64,000 nt of DNA from Atrina japonica (Eukaryota > Mollusca > Bivalvia > Pterioida > Pinnidae), in NCBI GenBank assembly GCA_030159075.1, contig BROG01000444.1, positions 416,001 to 480,000 on the forward strand. The letters run 5' to 3'. The position numbers were made by a program, and so were the translations under genes. This document shows, piece by piece, positions 41,413-53,635 of this stretch. Positions within the stretch are counted from its first letter, which is position 1. Each line of letters begins with the position of its first letter. The notes below the pieces were generated by a model that ran no database searches, was not told where the DNA came from, and saw only the letters and a list, made by a program, of their open reading frames with translations.

Positions 41413-43911
41413 TCAGTTTACAAAAACTGACACAATTCTATGGAATAATGTACTGATTACTTCCCGGAATGATGATTTATTTTGGAGGTTTGATGGTTTT
41501 TTGTTGACTCTATTTCTTTTTCCTTTGCTACCTGTATTTTTCCGTGTGTCCTGGAAATTGAAAGAAATGGATAAATCAATCAATATCACATTACATTATA
41601 ATAATATCCCAATGATATCGGATATAAATATCATTCAATTTCCCGTGTACACGTGACACCCTTTGCTTAGAGTTCAGTTTAGTTTGTTCACATAATTTTA
41701 ATATTAAAAAATAAATACTATGATAAACTGAAAATATACTTACTGATGTACGGTGTGTCTTCGTGTTTTTGTGAATTCTTTCTCGTCTTTGCTTCAAAGA
41801 ACAAATATCTGTTTTTGCTATTTCATCTGTAGAGAACCATACAAATTTGATAATTTAACATTGAAGTAATTTGGGATGTACTTAAGGTTTTATCGATGGA
41901 AAATACATGTATATTATAATTAACAATGTTTGACCATCTTCTGTTTTACGTATAATCTATATTATAGTATGATTTTCTCAGATTTTGATTTACCAAGAAG
42001 TGAAAACATGATAAACCAAAAAGTGAGAACATGACATCAGCGTCGGAAGCAAATTGAAAGTGGGGGGGGGGGCTAAACCAACTTAAAATACATACACACG
42101 CCAGAAACGTCTGGGGGCTAAGCCCCAATTTTTAACACCTATGTCTATCTTTGCAAAAAAAAAAGTGGGGGCTAAGCCCCCCTAGACCCCCCCCCCCCGG
42201 TTCCGACGCCTATGCGTGATCATTACATAATCGTAAGAAGAGAGCAGTCCTTTATCTGGTCGGAGACGCGGAAAATTCATACATGCACCGCTTTAAATTT
42301 TAATTTTTTTTTCGTTGAGCCAAGTTACATTGTAATCGACTAGTAAAAGGACGTCAGAATCATTATCAAAATTAATTGCCAAGATCAATGCAGACCTGAA
42401 CACATTTTTTACTAAAAATAATTTTCAAACTCCTTTTACAACTGACTTTCTGAAGTTGGTTGATAAATGGTGATGGTTCATAAATATAATAAAATATTCT
42501 GATATTCATGACCCGAACAAATTAATTTCACTAAAACAAACGCTTTCTGCCTTTCGGTCCCCAAAAGCAAGGAATCAAAGGGGGTGGGTGTAAATTTGTA
42601 TAATACCAACCTAACTCAGTTTTCCCGAGGAGTCCACTCTTTTGTAATTTTTTTAATATTTTTTTGTCCGGACTATTCCCAGATTCAAACAAAGCGCCAA
42701 CGGCAAAGTACCCACAGGCTGTAGCTTGACGAAATGCTGAATGACGTCAACATTGTTTGACCATTTTACTTAGATGATTAAAAACAACAATACATTGTTA
42801 ATAAATTGATTCATCGTAGGAATCAAGAAGTATTCTCGATATTTCTACAGATGATGTTTAATCCTTCTTTAAAAGAGAGAGTAAGTAAAACAATAATCAT
42901 TAACTGACCTATTTGTTTCCGGAAGTGTACTTTTCGTCTGCTAATGTCATCATCCTCTGTGTCTTGTAAGTCTCGAATTACTGTAGAAACGAGGATTTCT
43001 GCACGATTAATTACGTTGTCGACTTTAATTAAATCGTCAATCTACAATATAATCACGAAAACTCTAGATATAGCGTTATATTTATGCTATACGATATAAT
43101 GTAAATATATTTATATATCGGAATGAAAACAAACAACAACTAAGCTCTTAACTCTATCTAGAGGTTAAAGCTGAACATGCTAGGGAGTTTCCACATACAA
43201 TTTTAGTCTTTACAGATACATCAGTTAGTACTTGAGGACATTTTTTAAATATCACAGATCAATCTGATTCCCGTATTAAAGGTAGGACCGCGGTCCATTA
43301 AAAGAAATGGCGGTTAACAAAACACCAATATGCGCGATAACTGTCTTTGTTTTATTGGTGTTTAACGTCAAATTAAAAAACACAACTCCAGCAGTAAGGT
43401 GGCGGCCAGGTTTTATGCTGGACGAGAGAATCCGGTTACAATGTACCTTGGAAGATATCACCGACCTCACGGAAGTAAACAGACAGGTTCCCCACACCAT
43501 CAGCTCAGGCTCCATCGGCGGGTCTCGGACCCACGCTGATCATGTTTTAAAGCGCGAAGCTCTAGCCACTCGGAAACTGTCTTTTGCAACGTTTAGCTTT
43601 TTCATTGTCACGTACATAAATTTTCTTCTAAATATTATGCTAGTTAATTTCATAGAACATAAGAAAGCATTAATACACTAATAAAAGAAAAATCATTAAA
43701 GTTTTTAAAAAACAGTTACCATCAGTAATCGGTCTAATTTCTTTGTAGATTCAATGAACAGCTTAAACTGTTCTCGGAGGTAATTTATCATGCCTTCCGT
43801 GTCTTCAAACAAGGAAATGAATTCCTCTTTCTTTAAAGAAGGTTTCCCCCCTTTCTTTAAACTATTAAAGATGCCGGTAAATAGCTGACTCAAGGAATTT
43901 CGAGGAGACAT
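41413..43911 (-). CDS. Unrecognised five-exon gene, paralogue 1 (223 aa)
   Basis: Minus-strand exons: 43720-43911, 42909-43041, 42611-42736, 41744-41826, 41413-41550 (stop TGA 41413-41415). Every intron is GT-AG and phases join. The protein starts MSPRNSLSQLFTGIFNSLKK, is helical and charged, has an FESTK/RLLM first-exon end, DLIKVDNVINRAEILVSTVI in exon 2, RQATACGYFAVGAL in exon 3, SLKQRRERIHK in exon 4 and a Lys/Arg/Asn/Ser-rich exon 5. Compared with its two paralogues it lacks ~18 bp at the start of exon 3 including their acceptor, but an alternative CAG at 42737-42739 keeps the frame. Its upstream region is rearranged: homology to the others ends ~80 bp before the ATG. No known family recognised; no signal peptide or membrane segment. 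Confidence 0.7.
42034..42213. mobile_element. Short MITE-like element with G/C runs, in paralogue 1 intron 3
   Basis: Bounded by GCGTCGGAAGC and its near inverse GGTTCCGACGCCTA, enclosing long G and C runs and two copies of GGGGGCTAAGCCCC. This CGTCGGAAC-ended repeat style is frequent in molluscs. It is not coding. Confidence 0.55.
43370..43585 (-). mobile_element. SINE family B copy in intron 1 of paralogue 1
   Basis: Contains the shared core (GGTGGCGGCCAG, GGACGAGAGAATCCGGTTACA, GGAAGTAAACAG) and a degenerate tRNA-like head at the right (CTCTAGCCACTCGG). The same intron of paralogues 2 and 3 holds a related copy, so the insertion predates the duplications. Confidence 0.6.
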
Positions 43912-43989
43912 CTTTCTCTTGAAAATGTACGTCTTACACTGTCGTGAATGTAAACAAGAATGTGAAGCGCCAAAGGGCGTTGCGGGGTG

Positions 43990-45180
43990 AACATGGAATC
44001 CATATGCACAATATTTGTTGATTTTCTGACTGTGAATTTTGAATACTAATTATATGAACATCAACATAGATATTGTGCATATACTAGGCCTAATTTTGTT
44101 CTGGACCGCGGACGACTAGTTCCCAGTCCACAATATAAAAGGCCAAAGGGCCAAAACTTGGTACATATCTAAATATCTTCTTCTCACGAACCAATGTTCG
44201 TATGACTTTCAAATTGTGTATGCAAATTATGTTCATAAACGAGCCTTTAACGCGTGCTTCAAATATCATAGGGTACAGTTTTAAACAAATGGCTTAAAAC
44301 TAAAAACTGATCGACTTTCTGTATACAAAATATAGCAGAAAGTTATGAGAAATCACCTTAGCACTATTGCAACAAAGGTTTTGGGGTCATAGGTCAAGTC
44401 CACAAGCACACAATTAAACAGAAAATATTTTTATTTGTATTTTAAAAACATTGGTTTATCAATTCAAACTTGACAGGATGTAATTAAAGGGACGTTAGCT
44501 GTGTTTTTTTTTTCAAAAGGAATATAATTTTCTTTTTTATTACTTAGACTGATATACAATAACCAAAAGAGACATACACAGGCATAATAATTCTTTTTTA
44601 AAATATGTTTTATGAAATTTGCTTGAGAAACCAGGGTTTGGCACTTTTTCAATTGCAATTTATTAACTTCGCCTTACTATTTGTATATGAATACCACACT
44701 GGACCTGACCTTATTTTCACAAAATATATAGGAATATAAGATTTTTTTATATGTCTGTCTATAGCTTTATTTGTTATTGTACATCAAGTACAAGTAGTAA
44801 AATCAGTGTTTTTTGTAAACACAGATAATGACTCTTTAAACATGTCAAGCCGAATAACATTTGTAAATAAAAAGGGGACAAGGACTCATAGGGTACATGT
44901 TTAAAAATCTTCTTTATATCAACCAATGAGCAGATGTATTTCATATTGTGTATACATGATTGTCGCTCAAAATCGTATTTTTCATCATTGAAAACTGATG
45001 GGGTATTGATGTAAAAAGACTGAAATAATGTTTCCGTGTCGAAATACATATTGATGTCGCTTATAGTTGGAAATTTATTATGTTATTCGGTCAGTAATAT
45101 CTAATCTATTTTAAAAGCACTGACCGAGATTTACCGAACAGAAGAGCTTAGTTGTTGTTTTATTATTTGAATACATGTAG
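43990..45180. other. Spacer upstream of paralogue 1
   Basis: The region 44100-44290 is homologous to 52330-52510 (GACCGCGGACGA, TTCATAAACGAGCC, GGGTACAGTTTT), showing that the tandem unit extends ~400 bp or more upstream of the gene. The stretch 43995-44060 instead resembles 59300-59360 near paralogue 3. No gene seen. Confidence 0.5.
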
Positions 45181-45184
45181 TGTT

Positions 45185-45440
45185 CACCGCCACGCTCAAT
45201 CTGGTGGCGAACAGTTTTTAATGGTGGAAGAGTGAATGTACACGGGAAGAGACCATCGGCCTTCCGAAAGTAAACTTGCAAACTTTCTCAAAAAAATTAG
45301 CTTAGGTTCCAGCGGGGCTCGAACTTGCGCTGACCAGAAGTGGGGGACTTCATGGTTTATGGTAACCACTTGGCTTCGGAGGTAGAACGCCTGATGCTCA
45401 ACACGAAGGTCCCTGGTTCGATCCCCGATTATGCCAGATA
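45185..45440 (-). mobile_element. SINE family B copy upstream of paralogue 1
   Basis: Core phrases CTTGCAAACTTTCTCA and AGGTTCCAGCGGGGCTCGAA (plus-strand reading). On its right a plus-strand tRNA-like piece (GGTAGAACGCCTGATGCTCA and GGTTCGATCCCC) adjoins, probably another tRNA-derived repeat end rather than a tRNA gene. Confidence 0.55.
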
Positions 45441-46283
45441 TTTTTAGTTGAGTTCTTATCGCCTCTCTGCATAACTCTATGTCTAAATTGAGGTTTAACG
45501 ATTCTGTGATGTGCAATTTAATTCTTTCTTCGGATTGCACTACTGTAAAAGCTGTTGGAAATAGACCACTCTGGCAAGGATTTCTATATACCCACTAGCT
45601 ACATCTCCTCCTGCATTACGGCCGAATATGATTTAAGACAACGGCCTTACATTTGATGTGGCACATACAGAATTTGTCACCAAAACAATAGTTCCTCCCA
45701 AAAAAGGTTGTACAGATAAAACATATTGCGTAGCACTGATCCCATACATTTCTGAAGCTCTAATATTTTTGTATCGACAAGTAGCCTGCCACCCCTGTTA
45801 TTATTTACTTTAGACTCGATGTGTTTGAATACAGTTGCCAAGTTACCTTGGTAGACCTATACGGGGTACCGTAATACTACCGATGAAAATATCATTCATC
45901 GTGCTTTTGTTCCAGCTAGATATTAAAATGGGTCTAATACTTTTTCTTACAGAATCTGTTAGCGATCGTTTTTTCACTATTGAGTTTGTTTTTGTTTATC
46001 GGATTGATCATGCGTGAAATGCTTTCTGACTGACTTTAAACTAAGAGGTAGAATTTAGCATATTAAAGCGATATAAGCTGTCACAATGATTATTTTTGTC
46101 CCCTGACATATAGTCGAGAATGTGATAAAATGTGTGTTCAAATACATTTTCAAACACGTAAAACGTCGTAAAAGATCTTCTTTTCGAGGTTATTTGTTTT
46201 ATTAGATAAAAGTTTTCCCGTTGCTGTATTTCCGTATGCAATGACCTTTCAGATAAAGTCTTTAGCCATATCAAATGTACTTC

Positions 46284-47066
46284 GTAATTCGGTCAGGGGA
46301 TCTCGGTCCTTTATGCGCTCGGATTATGTTAAGGTCGGCCGATTTTTATGTTTTTTTTTTATATATATTAATTTTTAAAATACAGGGCGTTATTTTTATT
46401 GGAAAGTGCATGTTTTATGTAAAATATATGCTTTTCAACGCTATTTTAAATACCTGAAGAAAATCGGATGAATATATCTGGTCCTAATAGAAATTTCTCC
46501 GATCTTTAATGTTACCCTGAATGCTGGAGTTGACAAAATCAAAACAATATAACTGTGAAAAGTATGCGTACCTCATGTTTTACAATCGTGCCGCCATGTC
46601 CGGTGGAGTTGGGCAGTTCATGACCATATGTGTCAAGAATGATAAAGTGGGATGGGAGGAGTTAAAAATGGATCGAGATCACCCGATATACCCGGCACGT
46701 GGACAATTTCAGACACGAATGTTTTGAAACGACGAAAATTAACTCCACCGGACATGGCGGCACGATTGTAAAAACATGAGGTACGCATACTTTTCACAGC
46801 TATATTGTTTTGTTAATGTCAGCATTCAGGGTAACATTAAAGATCTGGAAAAAATGTTTAGTGACCTAATATATTTATTTATATATTCATCCGATTTTCT
46901 TCAGGCATTTAAAATAGCGTTGAAAAGCATATATTTTACATAATACATTCACTTTCCAATGAAAATTATATCATGTTTTTTAAAAGTAAATATAAAACAC
47001 ATAAAAATCGGCCGACTTTAACAAAGTCCGAGAGCATAAAGGACCGAGATCCCCTGGCCGAAATCA
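46284..47066. mobile_element. Foldback element with ~330-bp inverted arms
   Basis: Left arm 46284-46613 and right arm 46740-47066 are reverse complements over nearly their whole length (for example GATCTCGGTCCTTTATGC and GCATAAAGGACCGAGATC; TGCCGCCATGTCCGGTGGAG and its inverse). The ~125-bp spacer is unique here and is spanned by a short open reading that starts in the left arm (46521-46727) and has no recognised similarity. Confidence 0.85.
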
Positions 47067-47294
47067 TACCGCTGAATCCTGCCATTTTGAACTAGGGTCC
47101 GATTTCCGCACAAAATTGTTTTAAAAGTGGTTGAACTTAAAACACCCTATGTAATTCTTTAGACCAAATGTAAGGAAACAAAAAAGTAAATAATTTATAA
47201 TGCCCAAGATGACACAAGTCATATTTTTGTTATACCCAGACCAGTAATGTATTTTATTTTTGTGTAGGGAGCATTCATTGGCATTGATTCATAA

Positions 47295-47815
47295 GTGATA
47301 TCACCTATTTGAATAGGTGATATCACTTTACAAAACGAATAGGTGATATCAGTAAGTCGAATAAGTGATATCACTTATTCGAGTAGATGATATCACTCAT
47401 TCATTTGAATAGGTGATATCACTTATTCTTTTTTTTTGTTTATTGTTACTTAACGTCCCACTCAAGAATATTTCACTCATACGGAGACGTCACCAAATGC
47501 CGGTGAAAGTCTTCAAATTTTGGCCTATGCTCGGCACTTATGGCCATTGAGTAGTGGGCGGGGGGGTCTTTAACGTGCTGACACTTACTGTGACACGGGA
47601 CCTCCGTTTTTACTGTCTCATCCGCCGCCGGCGGGACTTGAACTCACGACCTCACGATCCATAGTCGAGCGCGCTACCGACTGAGTCAGGCCGGCTCCAC
47701 TAATTCGTATAAGCGATATCACTTAAGAATTTATAAAAGTGATATCACCTATTCAAATGAGTGATATCACCTATTCGAATAAGTGTTATCACCTATTCGA
47801 AAGAGTGATATAAAT
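47295..47815. repeat. Satellite of alternating palindromes (GTGATATCAC / TATTCGAATA)
   Basis: About a dozen copies of the palindrome GTGATATCAC alternate with the palindrome CTATTCGAATAG, giving a unit of ~20-22 bp. The array is split by a SINE at 47429-47697. It is not a CRISPR: there are no unique spacers. Confidence 0.85.
47429..47697 (-). mobile_element. SINE family A copy inside the palindromic satellite
   Basis: Same family as 17660-17944, with a better preserved tRNA-like head (minus strand: CTGACTCAGTCGGTAGCGCG, and box B GTGAGTTCAAGTCC). Flanks CACTTATTC (47420-47428) and CACTAATTC (47698-47706) are an almost perfect 9-bp target duplication. Confidence 0.88.
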
Positions 47816-47857
47816 TGCTGGTATTTAAAAGTAAAACGGCGCCCCATAACACTCAAC

Positions 47858-48013
47858 ATTTTTGCCACTTATAAGGCGTTGGCCAGTTTTTATTGATGGA
47901 AGAGAGAACTCGGTTACACTGTACTCGAAAATACACCACCGACCTTCCGCAAGTAAACTGGTAAACTTTCTCACAAAAGCCAGCTTAAGTTAGACTCCAT
48001 GGTTTATACCACG
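47858..48013 (-). mobile_element. SINE family B fragment
   Basis: Core phrases GTTGGCCAGTTTTTATTGATGG, AGAGAACTCGGTTACACTGT and GTAAACTGGTAAACTTTCTCAC match the other family B copies; the tRNA-like head is lost. Confidence 0.55.
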
Positions 48014-48049
48014 ATTCTTTAACCACTGGTGTAATGATTTATTATGCAT

Positions 48050-48653
48050 TACAGAAAATAATTGTGCAGTTTGAATAGAAATGATTTTTACTGTACATAG
48101 ATCTCTACTATGACGGGATTTGGTCGCCCTTTACGCCCTCTTGAATCAGTCAGACACTGCAATCCCATGTGTTCCACACAATGACATAATAATTTATCAA
48201 GTTAACCGGACTCTCTACATAATCGGATGGTTGAAGACTTTTCGCCAGTAAGAACTTTCACCGTAAGGCCGTCATGATCAATTCCAATCTACAGTATAAA
48301 CTTCGTACTGCTACATTTAAAAACCGTAACAATGCTTTTTTTTGCGTGAATATCTTCGACCACTGTGTATACATGCAATTTAGATGCCGCTTCTTAATTA
48401 CGGGCATCTTGGCATTCACAGAGACTTATGTCACGGAAACAACACATGAACCAATTTTATTAATCAGTTTAACCGGTTTATTGTTAATCATTTGCAATAC
48501 ACACGTTTACAAAATAGATCTAATTGATACTTGAATCTGAAATAATTCACAATATATAGAGGAAAACAATCAATTTCACAATCACAGATTCAGAAACTTT
48601 TAGATAATTATGATGTTAGTAAAAAGTTTATTTCTGTGTAGTTCAATTTTAGT
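48050..48653. other. 3' region of paralogue 2 and edge of the tandem unit
   Basis: The block 48050-48330 is homologous to 53330-53610 (AATCCCATGTGTTCCA, AATTTATCAAGTT, AATTCCAATCTACAGTATAAAC). This marks the repeat unit of the gene array, about 5.3 kb between the two blocks. The part nearest 48653 is probably the 3' UTR. Confidence 0.55.
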
Positions 48654-51600
48654 TCAATTCACAAAAACTGAGACAATTCTATGGAATAATGTACTGAAGT
48701 ATTCTCGGAATGATGATTTATTTTGGCGGTTTGATAGCTTTTTGTTGACTCTATTTCTTTTACTTCTGTATTTCCCGCTATCTGTATTTTCGCATGTATC
48801 CTGGAAATCGAAATAGAAATAGCTTGATAAATCAATCAATTTTATATAACATTGTAATAATAACCTAATGATATGAAAAAGTTACATCAATCAATTTTCT
48901 GTGTACACGTGACACCCTTTACTTACGAGTTCAGTATAGTTTGTTTGGAATTTACATCATTTAATAAAATGAAAAATATACAATTTACAAACTTGTATAT
49001 GAAATATACTTACTGATGTACGGTGGGTCTCAGTGCTCTTGTGAATTCTTTTTCGTCTTTGCTCTAATGAACAAATATCCGATTTTGCTATTTCATCTGT
49101 AACGAATCATACAAATTTTATAACTTAACATTGAACCAAGTTTGTCCAAGTTTCAATAATGATGATATTTAAGGTTGTATTGATAGAAAATATATTGTAG
49201 GGCCACCTTATTTCTTTTTATTTCTCGTTTTGCCAACTTTAAAGTTGGCTCTTTGGAATATTACCTTGGAATTTCCAATTTTTTTCTCGTTTTGCCAACT
49301 TTAAAGTTGGTTTTTATAATTTTTTTCTTGAAATTTCCAACTTTAAAGATGGCTTTTCCAACTTTTTTCTTGGAATTTCTTACTCAAAATTTGGCTTTCC
49401 AACGTTTTTTTTCTTGGAATTTCCAACCTCGAAGTTGGCCTTTTCCAACTTTATTCTTGGCTGTTCTAACTTTGTACTAGTAAAATTTTAGGCATTCCTA
49501 GCAGAAACAAATTTGTATCTGTATGCGTTATACAAACAAACAATGGAGCGTTCAGCTCATGTCTGCTGGATTTCCCATTGTTTCCAGAGTTAATTAGCTT
49601 GTCAAAGGAGTATTTTTAAGGAATAAATATGCCACTGTATTTAGTGTCTGCAAACCAGTAAACTATTTTTCATGCCTTGTAAAATAATAATAAAAAGATT
49701 CCATGGGAGAATGCCCCCAATACTTATTTCATAGGCATCATGTTTGCTGAGATAATCTTCTTTTGAGATGTATAATCAATGTGATATATTAGCAGTTGGA
49801 GGCATAGTTTCATTTCTGGGTGCTGATATGACCACTAAAAGATGCGTGTTAATTAATTTCATGCGCAGCAACCGAGTTCTGAATAGTATAAATTCATGTT
49901 AATCTATATCCGCCATTACGTTATAGTACAATTTGGATCATAAAGGCAAAGAAACTGAAACAAAATAATCCATCACTAAAAGGATAAAAAAAGCCAAGAA
50001 ATAAGTAAGAAAAGCAAAATTTAAAGTTGGAAATTCCAAGAAGAAAGTTGGAAAAGCCAACTTTAAAGGTGACAAAATGAGAAATAAAAAGAAATTAACG
50101 TGGTCCTAATACGCTTCCGCATGTAATGGATGACATTCGACCAACTTTTGATTTTACGTGTAGACAACATTGTTTCATATTCGTAAGAGGAGTCAGACTC
50201 CTTTATCTGGTCGGAGACATGGAATATTAGGCCATGCATCCCTTAAAACAATTAAAGTTATTTGTTCACTTTCCTCTCGAACCACGTTACATTTTATTGG
50301 ACTAGTAATAAGGACGTCAGAATCATTATCAAAATTAATGGTGAAGATGAATAAAAAACTGAAATACACGATTTTGACAAAAAATAATTTTCAAACACTT
50401 TCTTTATTTCTGAAATTGGTTGAAAAATAAGGATGGTTCATAAAAAAGTATTCTTATATTCATGGCCCGAAAAAATGAATTTCACTTAAAAAAACGCTTT
50501 CTATCCTCCGTTTTTAACCATTAAACAATCCCGGCCCCTCAATATCAATGAATTAAATGGGGGGAAGTGTAAAATTGTATTATACCAACCTAACTCAGTT
50601 TTTCCGAGGAGTCCACTCTTTTGTAATTTCTTTAGTATTTTTTTGTCCGGACTATTCCCGGATTCACACAAAGCGCCAACGGCAAAGTAACCACAGGCTG
50701 TAGCTTGTCGTAGGAGTTCTGAAATGAAGAAATGCTGAATGGCGTCAACATTGTTTGACCATTTTACTTAAATGATTAAAACACCAATACATTGTTGATA
50801 AAATGATTCATCGTCTGCCTCTAAAAGTATTTTCTTGATAATTGGTTTCAGAACAATATTTCTACTGGTGATATATGAACCTTCTGTAAAAGAAAGAGTA
50901 AATAAAATAATCATTAACTGACCTATTTGTTTCCGGAAGTGTACTTTTCGTCTGCTAATGTCATCCTCTGTGTCTTGTAAGTCTCGAATTACTGTAGAAA
51001 CGAGGAATTCTGCACGATTAATTACGTTGTCGACTGTAATTAAATCGTCTATCTACAAAATAATCATAAAAATCTAGATATAGCGATATGTACACATGTA
51101 CATTGTATATCAGAATGAAAACAAATAACAACAATTATTATCACAGCGCTATTTCGAGGTTAAAGCTATCGTGTTCTAACTTTTTGATTTACTGGGGGGT
51201 TTTACAAAAAAAAATTGGAACATGATAATTAATGTTCCCACTTTTATATATATCGGGGATTTGACCAAAAAGTGGAAACATGATAATTAATTATCATGTT
51301 CCCACTTTTTTGTAAAACCCCTAGAAAATCAAAAAGTGGGAATATAATAAAGCTGAAATGCTATACGCAATCCAAACATCCAGAATAGTACAAGATTATG
51401 TCATTTGCTGTTGTTCCCGCATACAATTTTAAGTCTTCCCAGATTCATCAGTTAGTACTTGAGGATATTTTGTTCTTTTAATATCCGGTCCATCTTCATT
51501 CCCGACATTATCTTACATTAAATGTAAGACTGCAATCCATAAAATGTTAATCTACAATCTTTCAGTTATGTGGTGGCAGCCAGTTTTTTTAAAGATAGAT

Positions 51601-52120
51601 GAGAGAACCAGTAGTGAACCAGAGATGATGCCATCGACTTCCACAAATAAACAGGCATTTCCCACCGCAAAATCAACTTAAGGTTCCAGCGGGATTTGGA
51701 CTCATGAGGTCACTCGGAGATGAGAGATTTCATATTGTAAAGCTCGATGCTCTAACCTCTCGGCCACTGTCTTTTACGATGTTTATCTGTTGTTTTTTTG
51801 TGTGTTTTTTTATTGTCACGTACATAAATTTTCTTTTAAATATTGTGCTAGTTTAATTTATAAAACACGAAAAAGTATTAATACACTAATAATAAAAGAA
51901 ACATTATCTTTTTAAAGTTAAAAAATACCATCAGTAATCGGTCTGATTTCTTTGTAGATTCAATGAACAGATTAAACTGTTCTCGGAGGTCATTTATCAT
52001 GTCTTCCGTGTCTTTAAACAAGGAAATGAATTCCCCTTTCTGTAAAGAAGGTTTTCTCTGTTTCTTCAGATCATTAAAGATGCTGGGAAATAGCTGACTC
52101 AAGGAATTTCGAGTAGACAT
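48654..52120 (-). CDS. Unrecognised five-exon gene, paralogue 2 (226 aa)
   Basis: Exons on the minus strand: 51929-52120, 50923-51052, 50590-50718, 49014-49096, 48654-48800 (stop TGA 48654-48656). Exon lengths 192/130/129/83/147 match paralogue 3 almost exactly and the frame is open throughout. Protein blocks: MSTRNSLSQLFPSIFNDLKK; FISLFKDTEDMINDLREQFN; VDNVINRAEFLVSTVIRDLQ; RQATACGYFAVGALCESGNS; SPDKKILKKLQKSGLLGK; SDICSLEQRRKRIHKSTETH; and a basic C-terminus ending in FREYFSTLFHRIVSVFVN. Predicted mostly alpha-helical with coiled-coil potential in exons 1-2. The function is unknown. A complete CRE palindrome lies 77 bp upstream. Confidence 0.75.
49197..50110. mobile_element. Foldback/MITE element in paralogue 2 intron 3
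   Basis: The ends mirror each other: left GGCCACCTTATTTC, TTTATTTCTCGTTTTGCC and AACTTTAAAGTTGG; right CCAACTTTAAAGGTGACA, ATGAGAAATAAAAAGAAATT and GTGGTCC. Inside the left arm the phrase AACTTTAAAGTTGG and relatives is repeated in a T-rich minisatellite (49230-49460). It is absent from the same intron of paralogues 1 and 3, so it is a younger insertion. Confidence 0.75.
51177..51343. mobile_element. Small foldback element in paralogue 2 intron 1
   Basis: Arms 51177-51232 and 51282-51343 are inverted copies (ACTTTTTGATTT with GTTTTACAAAAA; TTTTTGTAAAAC with AAATCAAAAAGT), with an inner palindrome AACATGATAATTAATTATCATGTT-like (only part is exact). Absent from the other two paralogues at this position. 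Confidence 0.7.
51555..51772 (-). mobile_element. SINE family B copy in intron 1 of paralogue 2
   Basis: Best preserved head of the family: on the minus strand GTGGCCGAGAGGTTAGAGCA (Leu/Ser-type box A) and, further on, a box B region ATGAGTCCAAATCCCGC. The body carries GGTGGCAGCCAGTTTTTTT. Confidence 0.7.
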
Positions 52121-52182
52121 CTTTCTCTTGCAAATGCACGTCTTACTCTGTTGCAAATGTAAACAAGAATGTGGAGCTCCAA

Positions 52183-52262
52183 AGGGCGTTGCGGGGTGAC
52201 GTCACAGTTGCGTAAACGTAAAGCGTCGAATTGATGTGATATGGGTCAGTTAGACGTTTGTT
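52183..52262 (-). promoter_or_regulatory. Conserved promoter block of paralogue 2 with a full CRE (TGACGTCA)
   Basis: TGACGTCA at 52197-52204, 77 bp before the ATG. The surrounding GGGCGTTGCGGGG and GCGTAAACGTAAAG are nearly identical upstream of paralogue 3, while paralogue 1 loses homology inside this block. CRE palindromes bind CREB/ATF-type factors; the role here is inferred. Confidence 0.6.
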
Positions 52263-52944
52263 GGAAATTAATTGATTCTAAATTTTTAGTCCTGGTATTT
52301 ATACAATTCATGTAATATAGGCCTAATTTTGATTTGGGCCGCGGAGGACGAGTTCGATCCATCCCGCCAAAACTCGGTACATACCAATGAACTAATGATA
52401 AGATGTCTTTCAAATTTTGTATGCATGATTGTTAAGTCAATGACTACAAAGTCTGCGAAGGAAAACAAATTATGTTCACAAACAAGCCTTAAACGCGCGC
52501 TTCAAATAAAATAGTGTACAGTTTTGAGCAATGAATCTGTACAAAGAATAAAGCAGAAAATTATGAGGAATAATCTCAGGACTATAGACCATTTCACTGT
52601 AACTGTTTTTTACTGTAACTTTGAGTGGCAAAATTATACATGTACCCGCAAAAAGATAGACGTCGTTAGAGTAACTAATTGTTTCTTGACATAAAAAAAA
52701 AAACAAAAAAAAAACCTTGAAGTCACGTTGTAACGGTACTACGTTCTATTCAATGGAAAAATAGTTCCCTTAATACGGGCGTGTCGTTTTAGTTGATTTA
52801 TCGGAAAGTAAAAACAAAAATTGGACCAATCAGAAATGAGTACCAGATCAAAATTTATTCATTAAGTTATTCTGTAAGTAATATTTAATTTATTATGCAC
52901 TGACCGAGATTCAGCGGACAGAATTTGTTCTTTTATTTGAGTAA

Positions 52945-53135
52945 ATTAATGGTCAACTCCACGCTCAACAATTTTTAGTTCTATTGTGGCGGTCAGTTTT
53001 TAAGGGTGGTGAAGAGAACCCGGTTACAATGTATCCTGGAAGAGATCATCGGTCTCCTGCAAGTAAAGTGGCAAACTTTCTCACAAAATCAACTTAGGTT
53101 CCACTGGGACTCGGACCTGCGCTGACAGGACGTGA
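52945..53135 (-). mobile_element. SINE family B copy between paralogues 2 and 3
   Basis: GTGGCGGTCAGTTTTTAAGGGTGG, GAGAACCCGGTTACAATGTA and GGCAAACTTTCTCACAAAAT match the family core. Its position is equivalent to the copy at 45185. Confidence 0.6.
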
Positions 53136-53635
53136 GAGTGCTAAAATACTTGTAATATTGATGGTAAATCTATATTAGCTTTATTTTATCTTAACACTAT
53201 GTCTGCGTCAAACCAACTGCAAAAGTAAATTCCCAAATGATAAATTGTAATTTTTTTACAAATATGATGTCCTAATCCAAAGCGCACGCGTAACGTAGAA
53301 AAAAAACTTGGAATGGTCTTATTATACACCACTGTAAAATATTGCGCAGTTCGTTTAGAAATGAATTTTACTGTTCATTTATCTCTGCTTTGACGTTCAA
53401 AGGGGCTATGATCGTCCTTTGCGCCCTTTGAATCAGTAACTGCAATCCCATGTGTTCCATCAAGTAGGCTACAATGATGGCATAATAATTTATCAAGTTC
53501 GCCGGACTTTCTACAAAACGGCGGTTGAAGACTCCATTAATAAAAATTTTTACCGTTATAAAATTTGTCGTAATCAATTCCAATCTACAGTATAAACCTT
53601 GTTATACTGTACTGCCATCATTAAAAACCACATTG

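Noticed and set aside
45385..45430. tRNA gene (box A/B-like GGTAGAACGC and GGTTCGATCCCC)
   Set aside because: No acceptor stem or complete cloverleaf could be formed; it adjoins a SINE and is most likely a tRNA-derived repeat head.
46521..46727. 68-codon frame in the foldback element
   Set aside because: Half of it lies in the inverted arm; no similarity recognised. Kept only as a remark under the foldback.
47295..47815. CRISPR-like repeated palindromes
   Set aside because: No unique spacers; the array is a eukaryotic satellite.
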